A stretch of DNA of 64,000 nucleotides. It comes from Kaiparowitsia implicata GSE-PSE-MK54-09C (GTDB lineage: Bacteria; Cyanobacteriota; Cyanobacteriia; Elainellales; Elainellaceae). Positions 44,168-51,184 of the stretch are shown here, in pieces. The position numbers were made by a program, and so were the translations under genes. The notes beneath the pieces were generated by a model. The model was not told where the DNA came from, did not search any database, and worked only from the letters and a program-made list of their open reading frames with translations. How positions within the stretch are numbered: position 1 is the first letter of the stretch; each line of letters starts with the position of its first letter. Location of the stretch: assembly GCA_019359435.1 (NCBI GenBank), contig JAHHHI010000102.1:62001-126000 (forward strand), written 5' to 3'.

Positions 44168-44620
44168 ATGGCTGCGCGCATCATCTTCTGCACCGAAGGC
44201 GTTGACGGCCGGCAGGACCCCAGCATGGTCTGGAACCTGGTCGAGGGCGCTCCGCCTACGCGCCGAAGCAAGTCGATCGTCTTCAGTGCCGCGACGAGCA
44301 GCGCCTCCCCGTCCGAGCACAGCGTCCGCTACCGGGTCTGCTGTGCCGATGCCGATCACAAGGCCGTCCTTCAAGACGCCGTCGTCGAGCAGGCGAAGCC
44401 GGATTCGACGGCCTGCTTCATCGTCCTGCTGGAGGATCACCCCAGGCACGATCACGTCCCCGTCTTCCATGCGGAGCGCGTGAACAGCGCCGAGATCCAA
44501 GCATCCTTCGACGAAAGCTGGGCTCAGCTGCAGCAAGCCGGGCGCAATTCCGCGCGGGAGCGTGTGAGGAGGGTCCGGGAAGGGCAGAAGGTGACGGGAA
44601 GCGTCGAAGAGGTGTTCTGA
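44168..44620 (+). CDS. Hypothetical protein
   Basis: 150 residues, ATG 44168 preceded by CCGGAGG. Starts MAARIIFCTEGVDGRQDPSM; contains VRYRVCCADADHKAVLQDAV and a helical Arg/Glu-rich tail. The leader carries two CGATCAAAATC repeats (44099 and 44136 regions). No family recognised. Confidence 0.6.
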   Translation: MAARIIFCTEGVDGRQDPSMVWNLVEGAPPTRRSKSIVFSAATSSASPSEHSVRYRVCCADADHKAVLQDAVVEQAKPDSTACFIVLLEDHPRHDHVPVFHAERVNSAEIQASFDESWAQLQQAGRNSARERVRRVREGQKVTGSVEEVF

Positions 44621-44715
44621 TCCAAGATCAGGATGCAGTTGGACGAAAGGGAATTCCCAAGTAGGACAAGGGCAGGAAACACCGGAGAGTTGCTACCTCC
44701 CCGGTGACCTGATCA

Positions 44716-44823
44716 TCAGCCGAAGACATTCCTCAGGATGACATAAAGCCATCCCAAGGCACCCCGGAGACTGATCGCGAACTCGAAGTTGATGTTCAAG
44801 TTCGCTTTGGCCGATATATTCAT
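44716..44823 (-). CDS. Possible 35-residue microprotein
   Basis: From ATG 44823 (AAGGACA upstream): MNISAKANLNINFEFAISLR then GALGWLYVILRNVFG. One amphipathic or membrane-associated helix at the C-terminus. It is the only protein-like frame in the 400 bases after 44620, but short frames of this size arise by chance. Confidence 0.35.
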   Translation of the reverse strand: MNISAKANLNINFEFAISLRGALGWLYVILRNVFG

Positions 44824-45030
44824 TGTTCTTGTCCTTGGGCGAAACGTCGCCATCGCAGCCGCCTTCTGACGACCTGGCCGATATCGGCAGAAGGCTTCGT
44901 GCGAACAGCAAAAGGACAATCACGATCGACCGAGACCAGAGATGCACCTGGAGTCGTTTCAGCCACGTCAACCGTAATGGTTGACGGAACCGACCCGGGA
45001 TCTTTCAGGCCTCGGCCCGATCGGCGACAT

Positions 45031-45065
45031 CAAACCCCGCCCCTCACCGGGCGGGGTTTTTCTTT
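45031..45065 (+). terminator. Rho-independent terminator
   Basis: CAAACCCCGCCC and GGGCGGGGTTTTTC make a strong stem around CTCACC with a T-run. It separates the 44168 gene (and whatever lies in 44621-45030) from the operon starting at 45274. Confidence 0.88.
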
Positions 45066-45273
45066 GTCCGTCCAGCCAATCCCCGGATGGCGGGTGGCAT
45101 CGGGTGCGGTGGTCAACCGGTGAGGGTGAGGAGGTCAAAAAGCTCGCGGGCGCAATTCCCAGGCGTAGCGGATCGACAAGACACGGCAGAGCAAACCGGG
45201 GCGTCGAGGGTCGATCGACAAGGGACACTGGGCGAAACCCAGATTGAATCGAAATCCCAGGAAGGATCGATCT

Positions 45274-45612
45274 ATGGCTGTCCAGCTTCCCAACGACATC
45301 ACGATCCTCCTCAGGAAGCCGCGCCTCAAGTGGCGCTTCAAAGACCATTGGTCCGGAGAAAGCGCTCTGTTCGATCTGGGTGGCGTTCGCGTCCACGTGA
45401 AGGATATGGACGGGGATTCCACCTGCTGGACCATCCGCCGCGGCAAGGATGGCCCCGTCATCGCGGAGGGCAACAGCTGGGAAGCCGACCATTGGGATAT
45501 CTGCCTCCTTCAGGCCGAGAAGGCACTGCTGAAGATCGTTAGCGAGCGCATCGCTGAACTGCGGGCGAACGCGTCGCCCTTGCCGAATGCAATCGCGGAG
45601 ATGAGTCGATGA
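45274..45612 (+). CDS. Hypothetical protein, first gene of a four-gene coupled operon
   Basis: 112 residues from ATG 45274, GGAAGGA upstream; the longer frame from 45244 lacks support. Beta-rich N-terminal half (MAVQLPNDITILLRKPRLKW, FDLGGVRVHVKDMDG), then EADHWDICLLQAEKALLKIV. The stop overlaps the next start (ATGA). No family recognised. Confidence 0.65.
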   Translation: MAVQLPNDITILLRKPRLKWRFKDHWSGESALFDLGGVRVHVKDMDGDSTCWTIRRGKDGPVIAEGNSWEADHWDICLLQAEKALLKIVSERIAELRANASPLPNAIAEMSR

Positions 45613-45815
45613 CGCAGGTCGCCACAGGGGCCAACATCGCCGTCTATCTCGACGGGGAATGCCTCAACATCATCGAGAGCAACCGCCCCACCGCCCAGGC
45701 CTACTGGTCCGAGCGCCAGTGGCGCTTCCCCGACCGACGCTATCGCCTCGTCGACATCCCGTCGGCCCAGGTGCCCCACCCGAAGCTGAAGGATCAGCTC
45801 AGGAGGGCCGCGTGA
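45609..45815 (+). CDS. Hypothetical small protein, second gene of the operon
   Basis: 68 residues coupled by ATGA to the gene before and by TGATG to the gene after. MTQVATGANIAVYLDGECLN, then AYWSERQWRFPDRRYRLVDI. Looks like a compact beta-sheet protein. No family recognised. Confidence 0.65.
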   Translation: MTQVATGANIAVYLDGECLNIIESNRPTAQAYWSERQWRFPDRRYRLVDIPSAQVPHPKLKDQLRRAA

Positions 45816-46210
45816 TGGATGCGCTCTCCCGCAAGCACAACGACAGCACCCAGAACAGCAGCACCTACCACAAGAAGGACGGCACGGACGTCCGGGCCAT
45901 CCTCAAGGAGGAGACCCGCCGCGAGATCGACGCCGCCCTGCAAGCTCCCGGAGAGCCCACGATGACCCGCTACCTCGACAGCACCTTCCCGAAGAACGCT
46001 GCCGATCGCCTGTTCCGACAGGTCGAGCGCCAGATCGAGACGAACCACGGCAACCTCATCAGCATAGGTGCCGACAAGATGACCGTCGAGATCGCGTCGG
46101 GCCATCTGCGCGACCTCGTCGAGCAGATCCGCGCCGAGACCGGCCACCGCGACCATGCGTCCAAGGCCCGTGCCGGCTGCCCGACGGCCATCCGGATGAT
46201 GAAGGCATGA
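45815..46210 (+). CDS. Hypothetical protein, third gene of the operon
   Basis: 131 residues from ATG 45815, which shares its A with the preceding TGA; AGGAGGG lies just upstream. A polar Asn/Ser-rich head (RKHNDSTQNSSTYHKKDG) is followed by helices (RREIDAALQAPG, NAADRLFRQVERQIETNHGN). No family recognised. Confidence 0.65.
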   Translation: MDALSRKHNDSTQNSSTYHKKDGTDVRAILKEETRREIDAALQAPGEPTMTRYLDSTFPKNAADRLFRQVERQIETNHGNLISIGADKMTVEIASGHLRDLVEQIRAETGHRDHASKARAGCPTAIRMMKA

Positions 46211-46449
46211 GCCTCAAATTCACCAAAACCAGGCGCGGCCTGCCGATCGTCAGGTTCAAGGATTGCTATGGCTCGCATTGCAGCCTCCAGAAGTCATCGC
46301 TCCCTTCCGAGAAGGCCATCTGGCTTGGCGTGGACGAGCCCTTCGATCGCAGTATCGACCGGGTCCGCATGCACCTGACCCAGGACATGGTTCGCGACCT
46401 GCTCCCGGCGCTGCAGCGGTTCGCCGAGACAGGCGAGATCACGGAATGA
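46207..46449 (+). CDS. Hypothetical small protein, fourth gene of the operon
   Basis: 80 residues, ATGA overlap. The layout (FKDCYGSHCSLQKSSLPSEK, AIWLGVDEP, RMHLTQDMVRDLLPALQRFA, ETGEI) is one I recall from small proteins of phages and plasmids whose function is unknown. That resemblance is from memory and needs a search. It ends the operon; no strong terminator follows. Confidence 0.65.
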   Translation: MSLKFTKTRRGLPIVRFKDCYGSHCSLQKSSLPSEKAIWLGVDEPFDRSIDRVRMHLTQDMVRDLLPALQRFAETGEITE

Positions 46450-46693
46450 TGCAGGTCAGCGAGCGGGTCAGCCATCCCGTTCGCTGCCTCAAGGAATAGC
46501 CAGCGTGCAGACGCTGGCAGGCGCGCCGCAGGCGGTCGTGCTTTGAGAAACAACACCTGCAGCCAGGGTCCGGACCACTCCCCCGGATGACCTGGCATTC
46601 TGCAGGGGCGGCGCCGGCCTGCCAGTCGGTACCGCCCCTCCCCTGTCCCTCAGCCTGACGCAACTTGTCGTGGGCGAGGACGAATCATCATGA

Positions 46694-46726
46694 CGAAATC
46701 ACCGTGATGCGAATCCCCAAGGAGAG
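46694..46726 (+). repeat. Leader repeat copy 1 (dyad plus shared ribosome site)
   Basis: ATCACCGTGATGCGAATCCCCAAGGAG-type sequence before the 46736 gene. It contains the dyad ATCAC-C-GTGAT and ends in AAGGAG. Near-identical sequence occurs before the 47161 gene. Confidence 0.6.
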
Positions 46727-46735
46727 CCGCACCTC

Positions 46736-47062
46736 ATGCCCGCGATCTCGACGTTCGCCAGTCTCGAAGACCTTCACAGCTTTCAGAACCTCCAGGCCGA
46801 AATGAAGCTTACGGCAGGCGGCGACCCCTGGGGGTGGTGCAAGGGATGGTGGTTCGCAATCGCGGGCCGGCTTCACGATCTCGGCGGGGAGGTTCCTGCC
46901 GACTGGCACTACCGGCCGAGCCCCCTCGGCGGCGTCGACCTGGATGCCTACGAGGACAGGGTCGTTGCCCAGCTCGAGATCACGCCGCCCGCATTGATCT
47001 ACGCAGGCAACTTGATGGACCGCTACGCCCGTGCCTGTCGGCACAAGGGGCTCAACTACTGA
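46736..47062 (+). CDS. Hypothetical protein
   Basis: 108 residues, ATG 46736, AAGGAG 13 bases upstream. Starts MPAISTFASLEDLHSFQNLQ; contains a Trp-rich GGDPWGWCKGWWFAIAGRLH and a C-terminal helix. No family recognised. It shares a leader repeat with the next gene, so the two are probably co-regulated. Confidence 0.6.
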   Translation: MPAISTFASLEDLHSFQNLQAEMKLTAGGDPWGWCKGWWFAIAGRLHDLGGEVPADWHYRPSPLGGVDLDAYEDRVVAQLEITPPALIYAGNLMDRYARACRHKGLNY

Positions 47063-47122
47063 GCGCTGAGCCTGCCCTCACGGGCCGACGCTACGCGTCG
47101 TTGGATCAGGATGAAGTCGATC

Positions 47123-47155
47123 ACGAAATCATCGTGATGCGAATTCCCAAGGAGG
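47123..47155 (+). repeat. Leader repeat copy 2
   Basis: CGAAATCATCGTGATGCGAATTCCCAAGGAG-type sequence directly before the 47161 gene, differing from copy 1 at only a few positions. The dyad ATCA-TCG-TGAT is kept. Confidence 0.6.
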
Positions 47156-47160
47156 ACAGC

Positions 47161-47652
47161 ATGATCACGCAGTTCCCGTTCCTGATGGCCAACGCCGCCG
47201 CCCTCGGCATGGGCGCCAGCGTCCCGCGCGAGATCACCCGCGTCATCCTCCACCTCGACACGCTGACGAACAACGGCAGCGACGAGAGCCCGCGCTGGAA
47301 GCGTGACGGCGATACGCAGATGCTCGTGGCCACGCTGGTCGCCCCCACCGAGGCCGAGATCACCGATGCCGTCGCCAAGGCGACGGCGAGCCTCTGCACC
47401 CGCAGGCCGGGCGACGGCGTGATCTACAGCTGCATCCGCTCCGAGACCGTGCGCGGCGACGAGCTCTGCGAATACGAGAGCGAGCAGGTCAGCTTCGCTC
47501 GCCAGTACCCGGACTACTACCGCGACGGCGATCTCGTGTACGGCGCCTGCAGCCGCCCGGACGTTTCCGGCCGCACCTGGTCCCCGCCGGCCTTCGCCAA
47601 GGCACTGGTGGAGGCCCGCGCGAAGGCTGTCATGAACCCGCTGGCCGCCTGA
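47161..47652 (+). CDS. Hypothetical protein
   Basis: 163 residues from ATG 47161 behind a perfect AAGGAGG site. MITQFPFLMANAAALGMGAS, then SVPREITRVILHLDTLTNNG, an acidic-Cys region and CSRPDVSGRTWSPPAFAKAL near the C-terminus. No family recognised. A terminator follows 40 bases later. The longer frame starting at 46834 overlaps the previous gene and is not supported. Confidence 0.62.
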   Translation: MITQFPFLMANAAALGMGASVPREITRVILHLDTLTNNGSDESPRWKRDGDTQMLVATLVAPTEAEITDAVAKATASLCTRRPGDGVIYSCIRSETVRGDELCEYESEQVSFARQYPDYYRDGDLVYGACSRPDVSGRTWSPPAFAKALVEARAKAVMNPLAA

Positions 47653-47693
47653 TCGGCGCGCCCATCCAAGCGACAGCCTCGCAGCCGCCAACG

Positions 47694-47728
47694 AAAATGG
47701 CCCCACCTATCGGCGGGGCCATTTTTTT
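47694..47728 (+). terminator. Rho-independent terminator
   Basis: AAAATGGCCCC and GGGGCCATTTTTTT pair perfectly around ACCTATCGGC. It ends the plus-strand accessory run that begins near 41334, just before convergent minus-strand genes. Confidence 0.92.
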
Positions 47729-47762
47729 GCTGATGCGGACAATCCCGCTGGGACGTGGCGGT

Positions 47763-48194
47763 TTACGAGTGCTGGACCAACCGCCACAGGCCGTCTTCGC
47801 TCTTGGCTTGGCCTACCGCCTGCAAGCGGGAGAGCTGACCGCCTACGCTGATAGAGTTCAGAGCCCGTCCAGCTGCCTCCGATGCTTTTACGATCACATC
47901 GGCGCGAGACAGGCCAGCCGGAGCCGAGGCCAACGCCCGGACGATCGCGGTAGCAATCGCCATTCCACCCTGACGGCCATCCTTCGCCTCACCATCAGTG
48001 CCGCTCGCCTCCCGCTCCACTGAAGGTCCGCACGCAGATTCGTATGCGAGCGATGGGTCCACAACCGACCTGTCCGGCGGGGCCGAAGTGACCATCTGCC
48101 GAACGGCCACGTAATGGCCGTCGACCTCGTCGATCACGCCACTCGCCACAAGACGCTTGGCCGCGTTGACGCCCAGCGTATGGGCTATTTCCAC
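47763..48194 (-). CDS. Hypothetical protein with winged-helix-like C-terminus
   Basis: 143 residues. N-terminal MEIAHTLGVNAAKRLVASGV followed by VIDEVDGHYVAV looks like a small helix-turn-helix with a wing. The C-terminal AIVRALASAPAGLSRADVIV to SVGGQLSRLQAVGQAKSED is a second winged-helix-like unit. It overlaps the 3' end of the Rha-like gene by 10 bases, so the two are co-transcribed. Probably DNA-binding. Confidence 0.55.
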   Translation of the reverse strand: MEIAHTLGVNAAKRLVASGVIDEVDGHYVAVRQMVTSAPPDRSVVDPSLAYESACGPSVEREASGTDGEAKDGRQGGMAIATAIVRALASAPAGLSRADVIVKASEAAGRALNSISVGGQLSRLQAVGQAKSEDGLWRLVQHS

Positions 48195-49483
48195 ACCCAG
48201 GATCCCGTCGCTGACGCAATCAGCTGCGATCGGCTTAAGGGCTTAGACGCCTGCTCGACGGCGATCGCCACTGCCTCGTCGATCCCGAACGTTCCCCAAT
48301 CGCTCTTCAGGATCGAACCAGCCGCGAGATGCTTGTCACCGGACAAGTTCGGAATGCGCTCGCTGACATAGGGATGATCGTCTGGGGACGGCCAGATACG
48401 GCCATCGACAAAATCGATGCCGCCCCAGGCTACAGACTCAAAAATTGCATCCACCAGCAAGACGGCGCCCGGCACCCGCGGGCCGCTCTGCGGGGCCCGG
48501 TCCAACTCATACGCCAGCAAGGCCGGCGACACGACGATGCCCGCCCCCGCCTCGCTATCGCGCGGCAGAGGCACCTTCCTCATCACGTTGAGCAGTTCGA
48601 GCATCACCAGCGCCTGCGGCGGAAGGCCATCTTCGCCCAAGGTATGCGCCGAAGGCCGGTCCTGCTCGATGGAGATCCTATCCCACGACTCGAGCCGCTC
48701 AAGGCTCCTGCGCAGCTTCGCGATCGATAGCTCCACCCCGAAACGCAAAGCTACGAGATCACGCAAGGAAGGTAGAGATACCGACCTCGGTATCTCGCGC
48801 AGCGTCCACAGGACGCAGGCGTCGACGGAAATCGCCGCGAGGTGGCGCGCCCACAGGCACGCCCCCGGCAAGAAGCGGCTACGCAGATCCAGGCGCTGAC
48901 GCATCCTCGTCAGCATCAGCGACCGATCGCCAATTTCGGCATCTCGATCCTTGGCGCGCCTCTCGTGAAGCTCGATTTCCTCGCGCAGTCGCAGCACTTC
49001 GCTGCGATGGAAATGGCGATCCGACCAGCAGCGCGCGAACGCCATGTCGGCTTCGATGAAGCACGCCGCCGCATTCTCGGCCTCGATATCCGGGAGCCGG
49101 TGATCCCGGCGCCCGCCTGTGTGCCAGAAGTTGTACATGCGGATCATGTCGCTCCGGAGCGCCTTCGACGCTTCCGTGCGGCCGATCAACGTGATCATGA
49201 GCGCCTGGTCGCGATTGAGGTAAAACTCCTCAACCTCACGCTTCGCGCCGCTGCCGATGTCGACCATCGCCCCACGACGGGGCAATGGTCCATACGATTG
49301 AATTTCCTCAAGATTCCGCTCGATGAGGTCGCGGATCTTGCGGTCCCGCTGATATCCAAGGCGCTTCGCAAGCTCCGCATCGCGAATATAGAACTCGCCG
49401 TCGATCACAATGCCTTCGAAATCCTGGAAAGTGACGACTTCTCTGGGCTCGGCGGCATCGGAATTCCGATTCAAAAATGACAT
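48185..49483 (-). CDS. Rha/antirepressor-like regulator next to an iteron cluster
   Basis: 432 residues from ATG 49483; the longer upstream frame is not protein-like. Residues ~15-125 resemble phage Rha/ORF6N/BRO-type N-domains: FEGIVIDGEFYIRDAELAKR, then EEFYLNRDQALMITLIGRTE and a helix SDMIRMYNFW. A coiled region (EVLRLREEIELHERRAKDRD) and a helical C-terminal half follow. The family is nucleic-acid-binding. Its start faces the TAAACGGAA repeat cluster, so it could bind those repeats and act as an autoregulator or replication initiator; this is an inference. Confidence 0.65.
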   Translation of the reverse strand: MSFLNRNSDAAEPREVVTFQDFEGIVIDGEFYIRDAELAKRLGYQRDRKIRDLIERNLEEIQSYGPLPRRGAMVDIGSGAKREVEEFYLNRDQALMITLIGRTEASKALRSDMIRMYNFWHTGGRRDHRLPDIEAENAAACFIEADMAFARCWSDRHFHRSEVLRLREEIELHERRAKDRDAEIGDRSLMLTRMRQRLDLRSRFLPGACLWARHLAAISVDACVLWTLREIPRSVSLPSLRDLVALRFGVELSIAKLRRSLERLESWDRISIEQDRPSAHTLGEDGLPPQALVMLELLNVMRKVPLPRDSEAGAGIVVSPALLAYELDRAPQSGPRVPGAVLLVDAIFESVAWGGIDFVDGRIWPSPDDHPYVSERIPNLSGDKHLAAGSILKSDWGTFGIDEAVAIAVEQASKPLSRSQLIASATGSWVWK

Positions 49484-49831
49484 GCAGTTGATCCTCGATT
49501 CGGTGTTTGAAAAACGAAACGAATGAGGATCGCGCTTCAATCCGATCTGGTCAAAGCCCAGCCCGAAAGCGCGAGCTGCGGGCTCGTGTATTGGCCATCC
49601 GGCCAATCCCCAGACCACCAGCAGGCCTCGACTCATCAGGAAGTTGGCCCGGTTTCCCTGCGCCAGAGCGCGCTGACAGGGCCGGCAGAGCCACCCCGAA
49701 GCGCAATTGGCAGGGCCGCAGCGGTGGATTCATCACCTGGTCTGACCCGGAGCGAGGTGGATTCATCGGGCCTAATCGGCCCGGTCTGGACCTCGACTCA
49801 ACAGGCAGAAGGCGGGCTCCTCATAGGGCTA
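49484..49831. other. Gene-free leader region with short direct repeats
   Basis: No supported gene. GGTGGATTCATC occurs twice (around 49722 and 49756), and CCTCGACTCA is followed by A/T-variant CAGG twice (around 49628 and 49791). These short direct repeats precede the iteron-like cluster. Confidence 0.5.
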
Positions 49832-50098
49832 AAACGGAACTACCCCGCATTCGCTCCCGTTTATGCCAGAACCGCCATTTTCGCCTCTCAACTACCCCGA
49901 CGCCGGCTCGGCCATGACGCGGTCCGAAAGGGCATAAACGGAAGCGACCGCAATCGTATCCGTTTGCGTTTTTTAGCGCCGATTTGGCGGCTATCGTCGA
50001 CCCGTCGCATGAGGCCGCTGACCACCCCAAAAATGCCTCCTAAACGGACTTCCTCGCAAACGTTTCCGTTTAGCCTTTTCAGGCCTCATAAACGGAAC
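49832..50098. repeat. Iteron-like cluster: seven copies of TAAACGGAA in both orientations
   Basis: Core copies: AAACGGAA at 49832; inverted at ~49857-49865 (GGCATAAACGGGAG on the minus strand); direct at 49934-49942; inverted at ~49959-49967 (GCAAACGGATA); direct at 50041-50049; inverted at 50064-50072; direct at 50089-50098. Several share the flank GGCATAAACGGAA or CCTNATAAACGG. There is no open gene here. Repeated sites of this size and density next to a DNA-binding gene are typical of plasmid replication origins or multi-site operators. Confidence 0.75.
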
Positions 50099-50806
50099 TC
50101 CCCCCACTCAATTCCACATGGGTCGTTTTGCCTGTTTTCCTGATAGGGCCCAATACCGCAGTTCTGACGCAGGGCGTCATATCTGCTATCCGTCCCGGAC
50201 CTGGCTCTGCGAGGCTCTACTGTCCTTGGAAGGCCCGATCCCGCGCATTCTGGAGACTGGTCCGCGCGCCCTCTGACGAGGTCGCACAATGCGCCGACGG
50301 CGCATCGTGGCGGATGGCTGAAGGGGAGGCTTGAGGAGCGATCTGGTCCTGCCCGGAGCCGGCCACAGGGCCGGCCAATCCAGCCCTCCCCGTGCCGCCG
50401 CATCCGCGGCGTCGTTGGCGCCCACAAGGGCGCCTTCGCGATCCTCCCGATCGGTCTGCCGAGCCTGGGTCTGAGGGGCCAGGAGAGCGGCTCCCTGTTG
50501 AATGTCGCATGGAGAGCTCAGCCAGTCCCCCCTCCCCTCCCACGCGTGCCTCGTCGGAGCACCGGGGCTCATTGACTAGCAGTTCCCCCGGAATGAACTC
50601 GCCGCTATTCCCTGGAGGCCAATCAAAGAGCTGCAGCCGCGGCGATCCCATCAGGAGAGCTGCGCGACTCCACGGGCGCCTTCGCCTTTACCGTCGGGCG
50701 AGCCTTGAGCTCATGATCTCGATCAGCCTCAGCCAGCGCGCTTGTCAGGCTCCGCCCCTATCATGGGGGATATCCGAAGCTGGGTCTCATAGCGTTTCGA
50801 ATATCA
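50099..50806. other. Gene-free stretch between the iteron cluster and the relaxase unit
   Basis: About 700 bases, GC-rich, with several overlapping frames of low-complexity composition and no convincing start. No repeats of the TAAACGGAA type continue here. Confidence 0.5.
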
Positions 50807-50811
50807 TTGAT

Positions 50812-50828
50812 CTCGAATCGAATTCGAG
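50812..50828. repeat. Perfect inverted repeat upstream of the relaxase genes (oriT or operator candidate)
   Basis: CTCGAAT and ATTCGAG flank CGA at 50812-50828. An outer imperfect pair (CGAATATCA at ~50799-50807 and TGATATCGG at ~50842-50850) encloses it. It lies in an AT-rich pocket directly before the membrane-protein/relaxase pair. Confidence 0.65.
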
Positions 50829-50887
50829 TTTTAATAATTCGTGATATCGGAATCGTAACGAATCCAAACAGGGATCATGATGTTTGG

Positions 50888-51184
50888 GTGGTCACCGTTC
50901 TCGTTTTTCTTGCCGCAGAGGCGATCGTGTTGGGCTGCGTTTCAGAAATCAGCTTGCCCTCAGCGCCTGTCCTGGCCATCCAGGCCTTTGTCGCAGAGGC
51001 GCGTCTCTTCACACGGGGCAGATTGTCGACTGCGGATGACGAGCCCTTCATAGAGCTGATGCAGGCCAGCGCCGCCAGTATGCAAGGCGATTTGTTCGGG
51101 TTCTCTCTCCCAACCCTCATCGGTACTGGTGCCATCGCCCTTACGGTCGCGTCCCGAAGCATGGTGCGATCTATCCATGCGTGA
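50888..51184 (+). CDS. Small membrane protein upstream of the relaxase
   Basis: 98 residues from GTG 50888; a TTG at 50807 is in frame but lies inside the dyad. Two hydrophobic segments (VVTVLVFLAAEAIVLGCV and LPTLIGTGAIALTVA) with a soluble helical stretch between. It overlaps the relaxase start by 8 bases, so the two are coupled. Possibly a mobilisation accessory protein anchored in the membrane; no family recognised and the start is uncertain. Confidence 0.5.
   Translation: MVTVLVFLAAEAIVLGCVSEISLPSAPVLAIQAFVAEARLFTRGRLSTADDEPFIELMQASAASMQGDLFGFSLPTLIGTGAIALTVASRSMVRSIHA

Noticed and set aside
49523-50143. 206-codon plus-strand frame across the iteron-like cluster
   Set aside because: Composition is not protein-like, and the repeats within it occur in both orientations and in varying register, which argues for DNA sites rather than coding.
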